Of a stretch of 64,000 nt of DNA, positions 32,740 to 42,617 are shown one piece after another. The notes beneath the pieces were generated by a model. That model was not told the DNA's origin. It saw only the letters and a program-made list of their open reading frames with translations, and made no database searches. The stretch covers positions 15,566,501-15,630,500 of the forward strand of contig OW204009.1 in NCBI GenBank assembly GCA_934047225.1, read 5' to 3'. Numbering within the stretch: the stretch's first letter is position 1; every line of letters starts with the position of its first letter. This DNA is from Ypsolopha sequella (Eukaryota; Arthropoda; Insecta; Lepidoptera; Ypsolophidae). The translations under genes were made by a program, and so were the position numbers.

Positions 32740-33058
32740 CGGAACCCTAAAACCCAGCCAAGTGCGAGTCGAACACGCGCATGAAGGGCTCAGTACCATT
32801 ATCTATAAAAACGGCAAAAAAATCATGTCTGTTGTATGGGAGCCCCCTATAAATATTTATTTTTTGCTGTTTTTTAGTATTTGTTGTTATAGCGGCAACA
32901 GAAATACATCATCTGTGAAAATTTCAATTGTCTAACTATCACAGCCTGAACAGTATCACAGCCTATACAGCCTGGTGACAGACGGATAGACGGACGGACA
33001 GCGGAGTCTTAGTCATAGGGTCCCCGCCCTACCCTGACTCTTTGGGTACGGAACCCAT
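32740..33058. repeat. GGTTCCGTACC-type dispersed repeat
   Basis: Bounded by GGGTTCCTGCGGAACCC at the left and TTTGGGTACGGAACCC at the right, with AAGTGCGAGTCGAACACGCG and GACGGACGGACAGCGGAGTC inside. A widespread non-coding lepidopteran repeat. Confidence 0.6.
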
Positions 33059-33129
33059 AAATACTAAAAATAATAAATATTGAGTAAATTTCGAATATAA
33101 GTGTTGAATAAACCGCTCTTAAATGAGGC

Positions 33130-34352
33130 TAATCTATCAAAAGCACGAACGCGGATTACAAGAGAGAAAGCGCAAACTCCCATGGGAATAAAATTGACTT
33201 TGGCTCCCGCTATCCTCCAAAGTCTATTGTCGTTTTTCGAATAGGTGTGATGAAAAATAACTGAGTGCAGCGCAGTGGCAAGGGGCGCAGAACTCAAGGG
33301 GACACAGACATCAAGGGGACACAGACCTCAAGGGGACACAGACATCAAGGGACCCAGACCTCAAGGGGACCAAGACCTCAAGGGGACCCAGATCTCAAGG
33401 GGACACAGACTTCATGTGGACATAGACATCAAGAGGACCCAGACCTCAAGGGGACACAGACCTCAAGGGGACAAAGACCTCAAGGGGACACAGACCTCAA
33501 GGGGACCCAGACCTCAAGGGGACACAGACCTCAAGGGGACATAGACCACAAGGGGACCCAGACCTCAAGGGGACACAGACCTCAAGGGGACACAGACATC
33601 AAGGGGACACAGACATCAAAGGGCCCCAGACCTCAAGTGGACACAGACCTCAAGGGGACAAAGACATCAAGGGGACACATACTTCAAGGGGACACAGACC
33701 TCAAGAGGACACAGACATCAAGGGGACCCAGACCTCAAGGGGACACAGACCTCAAGGGGACACAGACATCAAGGGGACCCAGACCTCAAGTGGACACAGA
33801 CATCAAGGGGACTCAGACCTCAAGGGGACACAGACATCAAGGGGACCCAGACCTCAAGTGGACACAGACATCAAGGGGACCCAGACCTCAAAGGGACCCA
33901 GACCTCAAGTGGACACAGACATCAAGGGGACCCAGACCTCAAGGGGACACAGACCCCAAAGGGCACACAGACCTTAAGGGGACACAGATATGACCAAAGC
34001 CACAAAAAAAACAACATCACACCCATTCGAAAAACATGATTAATAATTGCGATTGTCGGCACTTGGTGAAACTTGAATAACAACAGGATGTATAGATGCA
34101 CTTGCACTCGTTTCACAGTTTAAAAAACTAATTTAACCCGACCGGTTTCGGTTTTACACCATCATCAAGGGTTTGATGAACTACTTGGAAGTTATTCCGT
34201 GCAATAAATGACAGTGAAGTATGTTGTTGATAACAATCCACCAACCTATTCGAAAAACCACAATTGGCTTTAGAGAATAGCCAGAGCCAAAGTTAATTTT
34301 ATTCCCATGGGAGTTTGCGTTTTCTTTCTTCTGGTTGGTCAGTGTTCGTGCT
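33130..34352. mobile_element. foldback element expanded by a minisatellite
   Basis: Segments 33137-33252 and 34239-34352 are inverted copies, roughly 80% alike by eye. Both contain AATTTTATTCCCATGGGAGT (one as its complement) and ACCTATTCGAAAAA. The space between is mostly the 17-bp minisatellite plus about 250 bp. Confidence 0.65.
33280..33989. repeat. 17-bp minisatellite, about 41 units
   Basis: The unit is AAGGGGACACAGACCTC with frequent ACATC and ACCCAG variants. The 17-bp period is not a multiple of three and the unit has no stop in any + frame, so all three frames stay open. The long 242-codon frame here is a by-product, not evidence of a gene. Confidence 0.9.
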
Positions 34353-35539
34353 TATCTGAATATCATGAATTTCGGCTTTATTGGATTTAGTTCGTTAGGA
34401 CCAGTGAGATTTTAGAAGCTCGTGTTGAAATACGATTGAGATCGTGATTAAGGTGTTCGACTGATTGAGTCGTGTCTTTTTGAGAAAAAGAAATATATAT
34501 TTGCAAATCATCAGCATCATGTGTGATATTTGCAGTTTAAAATACAATTGCTTACATCAGCAGTGTATAAATAAACAAAAGGACGTAAAATTAAACCTTG
34601 TTGGACTCCTCTGTTTAAAGAACTAGATCTAGATATCTGTCGGGTTTTTGGAGCTGAACTTGTTGTTGACAATGGCTGAGCAAACAGTCGCACTACATAA
34701 TAGCCTCGGCATCAAAACCATGGTACGAAAGTTATGATAGGAGAAGAGATGTCTGTATGAGTGTGTATACACAGGAGGTGCCTCAGCTGGTACCCTGGTA
34801 TGACGGGAGCCTTTGCATCCTGCTCTTCAGTGAACCAGGTCTCATTTATTGCCAGGATATCTGGTGATTGGTGCCCTACCGCAATTAGAACCTAAAGAAC
34901 CCACATTATAAAGTCCCAATTTGATGAATTTTGGTGTCTTGCGAGATTATTAAAAGAACGTTGGTATTATGACCATTGTAAATAGCTAATGCGTTGGAAC
35001 TTTGTCCAAATAATTCACAATTAAGTTTGTATAAGAACGCTCAGAAAAAAGTAATAAAACCATTTACTGTAAGACAAATGACACTAACTTTGGATCATAT
35101 GAATAAGGAGACAAAACCATTATTATATATTATGGTAGGTACTAAGAACAAAATATAGTCAACAGCAATGCTGATAGTACTAAGCGACTGGAAACAAATA
35201 ACATGCGTGCGCATGAGCAATTTGTGGGGATTATACAACGATAAATATTAAAGAATAATAAACTACTTAATCAATTAATCAATACATGAGTATTGGGAGT
35301 CATATAAATAGGCTCGATGAATCATTGAAAAATCATCATAGCAGCTATAAATGAGTAAGGCAATTACGTCTAAGTTATCTTTATTTTAAATCACACTCAG
35401 CCACGTAATGGTATTAACATGATAAAAAAAATTAAATGGAAATAGTTTTAGCATAATTAGACTTTTGATCAGATAAATGTGAAACTTTACAAAAAACACT
35501 GGCAATGGCTTTTTCGCGCTTAATCTGGAAAACTGCAGA
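34353..35539. other. intergenic DNA without recognised features
   Basis: Mixed-composition sequence with no supported gene. A TE-derived origin is possible for the region around 34590-34880. Confidence 0.35.
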
Positions 35540-35576
35540 GGACTCAGCACGCTGCCGCTGGGCCAGGATTCAACCT

Positions 35577-35837
35577 TCACGGGTCTGTGAATCTCCAGCG
35601 TTTAGTGAGCTTCAACTCTCGAGCTTCGCCGAATAAAGTCCTATTCTGCTTTGGTAACCTTTCATTCAGGAAAAATGTATTTGGTGAGTCAGGAGGTAGA
35701 CCAAGGTCAACTGTAGTGACTCCACTTATTACTCGGGCATTTTCCATCAAGTCATCCTTCAGCAAGGGACGCGCCAGTCTGACAACGGCGGGTCGTGGGC
35801 TTAATTTCAATATCATTTGCCAGCGCGGCTTGATCAT
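35577..35837 (-). pseudogene. LINE ORF1 C-terminal fragment
   Basis: The minus frame reads RPAVVRLARPLLKDDLMENARV..., then FLNERLPKQNRTLFGEARELKLTKRWRF. The NERL..QNR.LF..AREL pattern is the C-terminal domain of FP-like ORF1 proteins from insect LINEs. It leaves the family pattern after WRF, so the element is truncated. Confidence 0.55.
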
Positions 35838-36303
35838 GCTTTCTCAACTACACTTGAGCTGCTCCACGACATCCAGCAATTGGTACCAGAGGTGATTTCA
35901 GTTTTGATCGATGCTTAGGATTTTCCTCTTCCAGTGTACGGACCCTGGCTTACTTGTAGTCGCTGTAATTCAACTTTTGAAATATTAAAAACATTTTTGA
36001 AAGTCACTTTTCAAGTGATGATTTGCTCTTTGAGTTTGACATTCATAAGCGCAAAGTCAAAGTCAAAGTCAAAGCGTTTATTAAGTATATAGGAGCAGTT
36101 AAAGCACACTTATACACGTCAAAGTTACAATATTGAAATAAATCTTACGTACTAAAACACAAAAAAATTAAAAAATAAAAATTGAAAAATAACATTCAAT
36201 AGAAATGTCATAACAATAAAATAAAATAAAATTAACCATAAATTCGAAAAACATAAATTGTTAAAATAGATAAAAATTTAATTCTTACAATTTTTGTTCA
36301 ATT

Positions 36304-39144
36304 CTAGCCAACCATAAGTGGATCTTTGTCATCTAAATAGGCATCTACACTATAGTAGGACTTTTTCGTCAAGAGTAATTTTATACTGTTTTTAAAATGT
36401 TTCTCACTTTTTTCTTGAATGAGTTTCGGAACTTTATTATACATTTTAATGCTATTTACAACAAAGCTTTTACAAACTTTAGTCAATCTTGTGTGAGGCA
36501 CAATCAATTTATTCCTATTTCTGGTCCAATAATTGTGAATGTCCTTGTGCTGAGTATACATTCCGAGATTTTTCCTAGCATACATAATACAGCAATATAT
36601 GTAAAGACTTGGCATTGTTATAATATTTACTTCCCTAAAAATCTCTCTAAGACTTTGGCGTGATGACAGTTTAAGCAACGCCCGAACCGCTCTCTTTTGC
36701 AAAATAAATACACGATTTGCATCTGCTGCATTACCCCACAACAATATCCCATAAGACATAACGCTATGAAAATAGCTAAAATATACTGTTTTGGCAGTTT
36801 CAACGTCAGTTAGTTTTCTTATGTTGCGTATGGCAAACACTGCTGAACTTAATCTTTTTGACAGTTGGTCAATATGTTCATGCCATCTTAATTTAGAGTC
36901 CAGAACCAAGCCAAGAAATTTTGTTTTGTTCTGGAATGGTAGTGTTTCAGTTTCGATATTAATCGAGCTAGATACTTGATTACACCTAAGAGTAAACCTT
37001 ATTAAATTTGTTTTAGATGCATTTAGTGATAAATTATTTACAGAGAACCATTTTTTGGTATATATGAGGGCAGTGTTTATATTGTTTGCATCAATGTTTC
37101 CCTTAACGACATCAAAAATCAGTGATGTGTCGTCAGCAAACATAACAATTTCAGCTACTTTTTCTATATAGTATGGTAAGTCGTTCACATAAACAAGGAA
37201 AAGGAATGGGCCTAATATGGATCCTTGCGGAACACCCATTTGGACGGAAGAGCCTTTTGATCTAACTCCGTTTACTTCAACTTGCTGCTTTCTATTTGTT
37301 AAATAAGACTGTATCAATTTAAGGTTATTGTTATTAATGCCGTAATAAGAGAGTTTCATTAAAAGAATTTCGTGATTGACGCAATCAAACGCCTTGGAGA
37401 GATCGCAAAATATACCAATGGCATCATTTACTTTCTCCCAAGAGTCATATATATGTTCTACAAGAGTTGCAGCGGCGTCGCAAGTTGAGGAGCCTTTTGT
37501 GAATCCAAATTGTTTTTTGTGTAGTATATTGTTGGCTTCAAAGTAATCTAATAACTGATTTAACATGATCATCTCAAATATTTTGCTCACTGCGGGTAGT
37601 ACTGCGACAGGCCTATATTTACTTGGATCACTTTTACTTCCGTCTTTATGGATAGGAATTACTTTGCTCAGTTTCATGAGATCAGGAAAAGTTCCTAAGT
37701 CAACTGACTTATTGAAAATTTCAGCTAAATAGAAGGCAATATCATAAATAATACTACTAATAACCTTGACGGATAACCCCCAACTGTCTTCAGTCTTCTT
37801 TTGTTTTAGTCGTTTAAATGTCTTAATAATATCTTTTTGTTTTATGTGTTGAAAATTAAATAGCATTTTCATGAATGGGACATTGTCTTCAAGTATCGCC
37901 TTAGCGTCAGCTGGGCTTGAGTTCAAATGACTCGTTAATTCAAAGGGAGCTCTACAAAAATATGAATCAAATTCCTCTGCGACAGTATTATTGTCAGCAA
38001 TTTCACGGTTATCAATCTTTAAAATGACATTTTGAGTTGATTTTATCACATTCTTTCCAGTTTCCTCTTTTATAACCCTCCAAGTGGCCTTTATTTTATC
38101 TGGAGCATTCATAATTTTATATTTTGTATAAAGTTTTTTTGCAACAATACAAGCTTTTTTAAATATTTTGCTATAGCTCTTGACATAGTTTTGGAACTTA
38201 GCATCAAAATTAAATGACTTCATGTAATAAAGTTCGTAAAGTCTGTTTCTACTTTTTAAAATCCCTAACGTGGCCCAGTCGCAGAATACAACATTTTTGC
38301 CTTTATTTTTTGACAACTGCGGAAATTCCGTGTCAAACTCATTAATGATATTATTAAAAAACATTTCATACATCTGATTAACACAGTCATTATCGTAAAA
38401 TTGAGTTAAATTTTCATGAAGTCGCATACAAACATTTGTTTTGAAATTATGCAGTTTGGCATGTGTTATCGACCTAAATTTTATTTTTTGTATAGTTGTG
38501 TCTCTTTCGGTTTCTAATTTAATTAATTGTCCTTTGTGATCAGAAGATAATTCAGTTAGCATAATAGATTGCATCACTTTATCGTTGTCATTTGTAAAAA
38601 TATTATCAAGGCAAGTGGCCGAATGACTTGTAACACGGGTTGGATCAGAATAATTTTGTTTTAGCCCGAAACTATGAAATAGATCTAGCAACTCTTTACT
38701 TTTGCCACTTTCTACTATCAGATCAACATTTAAATCTCCGCACACAACAAGATTCTTGTTACTTAGAGAGATTTTGTTAAGGACACTGTCCATTACATTA
38801 AAAAATGTATCGATTTTGCCTTTCGGAGGATGATACACACATACAATGATGATCTTACTAAACTCAGCACAGGCTAACTCAATATGACTAAGGATTGATA
38901 ATTTAGCTATATCTGCTCTTGACTTACAGGTTAGGTCCTTATGAACTATAATGGCAACACCACCCCTATCTTTTTTACGTTTCCTATTGGTTTCGCTTAT
39001 AGTCCTATAATTTACAGAATCAAAATTCATTTCACTGTCCACAAGAAAAGTTTCTGTCAGACAAATCACATCTACTTTGAATTTGGCAACTACAAGATTT
39101 AATTCTAGTTTTTTATTATTTAGCCCTTGAATGTTTTGGTGCAT
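36304..39144 (-). CDS. LINE ORF2: endonuclease and reverse transcriptase
   Basis: 946 codons from ATG at 39144. The APE endonuclease starts at once (HQNIQGLNN, LTETFL, VVCGDLNVD, LSSDHKGQ carry its Asn, Glu, Asp and His positions). The reverse transcriptase follows, with YRPVAVLP, motif A FCDLSKAFDCV, motif B MGVPQGSILGP and catalytic motif C MFADDTSLI, then a thumb region and C-terminal tail. It nicks the target and copies element RNA in place. Length is normal for CR1-type ORF2 and all key residues are present, so this copy may have been active recently. The start codon shares its A with the ORF1 stop. Confidence 0.9.
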   Translation of the reverse strand: MHQNIQGLNNKKLELNLVVAKFKVDVICLTETFLVDSEMNFDSVNYRTISETNRKRKKDRGGVAIIVHKDLTCKSRADIAKLSILSHIELACAEFSKIIIVCVYHPPKGKIDTFFNVMDSVLNKISLSNKNLVVCGDLNVDLIVESGKSKELLDLFHSFGLKQNYSDPTRVTSHSATCLDNIFTNDNDKVMQSIMLTELSSDHKGQLIKLETERDTTIQKIKFRSITHAKLHNFKTNVCMRLHENLTQFYDNDCVNQMYEMFFNNIINEFDTEFPQLSKNKGKNVVFCDWATLGILKSRNRLYELYYMKSFNFDAKFQNYVKSYSKIFKKACIVAKKLYTKYKIMNAPDKIKATWRVIKEETGKNVIKSTQNVILKIDNREIADNNTVAEEFDSYFCRAPFELTSHLNSSPADAKAILEDNVPFMKMLFNFQHIKQKDIIKTFKRLKQKKTEDSWGLSVKVISSIIYDIAFYLAEIFNKSVDLGTFPDLMKLSKVIPIHKDGSKSDPSKYRPVAVLPAVSKIFEMIMLNQLLDYFEANNILHKKQFGFTKGSSTCDAAATLVEHIYDSWEKVNDAIGIFCDLSKAFDCVNHEILLMKLSYYGINNNNLKLIQSYLTNRKQQVEVNGVRSKGSSVQMGVPQGSILGPFLFLVYVNDLPYYIEKVAEIVMFADDTSLIFDVVKGNIDANNINTALIYTKKWFSVNNLSLNASKTNLIRFTLRCNQVSSSINIETETLPFQNKTKFLGLVLDSKLRWHEHIDQLSKRLSSAVFAIRNIRKLTDVETAKTVYFSYFHSVMSYGILLWGNAADANRVFILQKRAVRALLKLSSRQSLREIFREVNIITMPSLYIYCCIMYARKNLGMYTQHKDIHNYWTRNRNKLIVPHTRLTKVCKSFVVNSIKMYNKVPKLIQEKSEKHFKNSIKLLLTKKSYYSVDAYLDDKDPLMVG

Positions 39145-40769
39145 TATATTAATACAATTAGATTTTTTGGTCTTATTTCTAAAAAAGCAGTTTTAGATGA
39201 ATTTAAGTCAGACACACTTTCAAACTGTTGAAGCGCTGGAATTATACTGTCACTAATAATTTTAACTGTGCAGTTATTATTATTACTAAATATATTATTT
39301 AGTAGCAAATTGCAAAATCTATACTTGGTCATATATGCAGACTCTGTAAAAGCATTTACATCAAAAAAGTTAATGAAATTGCTTGATGTTGATGAGTTAT
39401 AAAATATCATATTTAGTTGTGATATAATACTTTTTCTTGTTGCGTCATATTTGTCACTGTAGGGAAATGCACAGATTGTAAATTTAATGTCTCGTTCAAT
39501 TCCTATAGTATGGAGCTTTTTTATACCTTCATCCACCAATTTGTAAGTAGTTTTTGGGTGATGACGAAGTCTTAAAACTACATGAGCGCCTTCATAACGC
39601 CTGTCAAGTTCATGTTGCATAGCATCGATGATATCAATAAAATTTTTACCTGGTGTACAGTAATTAATTGGTTTAGTCGGAATATTCATGTCACATGTCA
39701 ATCTTTCTATAATACTCCCATATCCACGTCCGATGTCATCACTGAATATAAGTAATTGACTAGAGGTGTTGTCAACCAGAAAGATTTCCTGCTCCTTTAT
39801 TTCGTCTTGTGTGGCATTAGGGTTTATATTTATATTTACACCTAAGGAGACGGTTTCGTGTTCTTTATTACCAAGAAGTCGATCAGCATCATTAAGATTT
39901 TCATTTCTCTGCTGACTGTTGTGAAGGGTGGAATCAGTGATATTGTTATAATCATCCGGTTTTGTTTCATCGTTATCTTCATCGTCATCGTCATCGTCAT
40001 TTCCAAATACAATATTTTCTATGATTCGAAGGTCAGATTCAGCATTTTTTAGATTATTTGACGTTTTTTCATAGGAATTCTGGAACTTACCAAATGTAAT
40101 AGAAAATTTTTCCAGTATTTCTTCTAGCCTTACGTTGAGCTTATGTGCGTTTTCTATTTCAGAGTTTTGTTGGTCAATTTGATTTTTTAGGCATTTTCTC
40201 ATTTTATTCTCTTCAAATAACTTTTGTTTCAGTGTAGTATACCTTGCCTTCCAGTTATTGCAGCTATTTTCTTTTATTTTTACTAGCCTACGAATACTTT
40301 GGTATTCTTTAAGAGTGGCTTTTAAAGTTTGCAGCTCATTGACTGTCTCATTTAATTTGGCTCTTGTATCAATTAATTTCTGAGACGTGTCGTTATAAAC
40401 AGTGCTTAGTGCTGAGAGTTGTAATTCTAGTTCCGGAATTTTCGCTTTATATCTATTATTCAAATCTTCACCGGCAAAACATTCATTTAGGTTCTGGCAG
40501 GTACAATTTAAATACTTTTCCTTAAGTAGATCACATTCACTAGTGACATCTAATATTTTTGTATCAAGGTCGGCTAAATTCTTTTTTAATTTACTATTTT
40601 TATCTAAGAGAATCTTATAGTCCGATTCGAACATTTTTTGTTCTTGTAACAGCGTATCATTCAATTTTTGGGATTTGTTCAGGTTTTCATTTAAATTGAA
40701 AACGTTTTCATTTTAGGTATTGCAACGTTCTTTCATCTTTCTGGTCATTACTCCTGATTTACCAGTCAT
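39144..40769 (-). CDS. LINE ORF1: coiled coil plus SGNH-like domain
   Basis: The best upstream start is ATG at 40769-40767 in an A-rich context, but a TAA interrupts at 40713-40715 (codon 19). From there the frame is open to the TAA at 39144-39146, about 520 codons. The N-terminal two thirds are Lys/Glu/Asn-rich coiled coil, followed by an acidic Asp run (about 39980-40000). The C-terminal ~170 residues (IFSDDIGRGYGSI..., CTPGKNF, VVLRLRHHPK) resemble the SGNH-hydrolase-like esterase domain of CR1 ORF1 proteins. The nucleophile position appears to be Asp instead of Ser, so enzymatic activity is doubtful. A structural or RNA-binding role is inferred. Confidence 0.65.
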
Positions 40770-41143
40770 TTTAATTAGTTATTAAGTCAGGAACCAAAAA
40801 TATTATTTCATAATAAATAATCGAATACTAATTACAAAAATCGATTTTTATTTTGCGTAGAATGGAACGTACCCTTATGTTTTATTTAGTTATGGCAACA
40901 TTATCTGTTCGCTGTCAGTCTTGACTTACTTGAGGTTATCCAATCAGCTGATCGTAAACAATAGTCGTCATTGGCTGTCAGGACGAATTATATCGTTTTT
41001 GTGTTCAAAATTACTCAAAAACGGCCAAAACAACAACTCACGAATAGAACAGCAAACCTATTAAAAAACTCTGTCTCAAGAGGTGGCAGGTCTTCCTCTG
41101 ATACAGTAAATTAAAATAATAAAGTAGGTATCTACACTAAAGT

Positions 41144-41155
41144 AAGTACACCAAT
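41144..41155. repeat. 12-bp target-site duplication, left copy
   Basis: AAGTACACCAAT here and at 44597-44608 flank the LINE between them, marking its insertion. Confidence 0.85.
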
Positions 41156-41240
41156 TCTAAATTCTAAATTCGTAGCGGGGGCGATGAGTCCTGCACTGAT
41201 TCTCGGTAATCGTGAATATTGTGCACTTCCCCCCGGTCAG

Positions 41241-42617
41241 TCAGCCCAGCCAGGACAGCTCCTTAAAGTAGAGCCGAACAGCTTCAGCGTTCTGACACAT
41301 AAACTGGTCCAGTGAAGGGAAGTTGGAGCTCGTCGCAATCCCTGCTTTTCGTCTTATGTCTTCGGTTGCGGAGCAGTGGAGTAGCACATGTTCCACTGAC
41401 TCGTCCTCTAGAAGGCACCCTCTGCATAGAGGGCTATCGGTGCCACCTATGGTGAAAAGGTGTTTGTTTAGGTTGCAGTGTCCAGTTATGATACCTACCA
41501 TGTCACGTAGGTCGGACCGTTTTAGTTTTAATAAGTATCTTGTTACCTTACCATTCGACTGCGGTATCATTAGTTTTGACAGCCGGCAGTCATTTCGTTC
41601 TGCCCATGCTTTGTTGTGTACACTCAGAGTGTGTTTTCGCAGTTCACCCCTGATTGCTTCTGCCGATGGTCGACACAGATTAGTACCCTGTGTCGTTATT
41701 CCCATAAGGGACGCTAGTTTAGCCAGGGAGTCTGCTTGTTCGTTACCTTCATTTCCGTTGTGTGCTCTAGTCCAGTGTAGTTCGACTTTGCACATGGTTG
41801 ACAGGTTTTGCAGTTCCGCATGGCAGTCTGCAATGATTTTAGATCTACTTACAGGTTTGCTGAGCGCTGATAATATGGCCGCACTGTCTGTGATTATTGT
41901 GACCTCCTGTATATCGCAGGGCCTGCTAGCGCAAATTGCAGTTGCTGCCCTGGCCGCTAGGAGTATACCTGCCAGCTCTGTTTGGAATACTGTTGTTGTG
42001 GTGTTGAGTGGAACTGCTTTACTGAGCCCTAGTTCGGGGGACATATAGCTGCATCCAGCGCTGCCATCCCTCCTTTTAGAGCCGTCAGTATAAAAAGTCA
42101 GTACCTTTTGATTGGAGTGTGGCCCTCCTTGAGTGTGTATCTCGTATTTCCTATCCATTATGTAGGATTTCGGTGTTCTGTCAGTCCCAGTGGCTGCCTC
42201 CGGAACGATCTCTAATGCTCGTTCTAGGATTCGACAGTGATTGGTTTTTATGTTGTTACCTTTCCATTGCCCTGTGGACTTTACCCGTAGGGCTGCGATC
42301 ATCGCCTCCTGCTGTATGTGCAGGTGTGGCGGTGTTAGCCCTAGTAGGATGTTTAGTGCTGCGGAGGGAGTTGATTTCATACATCCGGTTATTAGTGTAC
42401 ATGCTAGCCTTTGGAGTTGCTGTAATTTGTTCTCAGTTGTAACTAACTCCGTTCTTGGCCACCACACCAAGGCACCATAAGTTAGTACCGGTCTTACCAC
42501 TACAGTGTACAGCCATTTGCAGAGTTTGGGAGTCCCCAGTCCCTGCCCACAGCTCTTCTGCACTGCCATAGTGTGTTCGTAGCCTTCTTTATTATGTGTT
42601 CTACCTGCTTCGCCCAC
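41241..42617 (-). pseudogene. LINE ORF2 C-terminal half: RNase H and zinc knuckle
   Basis: After the polymerase thumb (WLYTVVVRPVLTYGALVWW), the RNase H domain shows its four acidic positions: TFYTDGS, TELAGILLA, IITDSAA and NEQADSLAK. It ends with a Cys/His knuckle (CRGC...VEHVLLHC) and a TAG-type stop at 41241. The true junction with the upstream half is near 42530, where one base appears lost, so the first ~30 codons of this frame are out-of-frame sequence. RNase H removes the RNA strand of the cDNA hybrid. Confidence 0.8.

Larger units (their letters stand above)
36040..41080 (-). mobile_element. nearly full-length CR1-like LINE
   Basis: Minus-strand order: a 5' UTR (up to about 41080, limit uncertain), ORF1 (40769-39144), ORF2 (39144-36304), a 3' UTR and a short (TTTGAC)n tail at about 36055-36080. 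ORF2 is uninterrupted. ORF1 has one nonsense codon near its start. The two frames overlap by one base at TAATG. CR1-group elements are known for short microsatellite tails instead of poly(A). No target-site duplication was found. Confidence 0.8.

Noticed and set aside
33265..33993. 242-codon and 89-codon frames over the 17-bp repeat as a repeat-protein gene
   Set aside because: The unit has no stop in any + frame and a period that is not a multiple of three, so long frames arise automatically in several frames at once.
41323..42048. 241-codon + strand frame as a separate gene
   Set aside because: It is the shadow of the RNase H part of the LINE on the minus strand, which has all catalytic residues.
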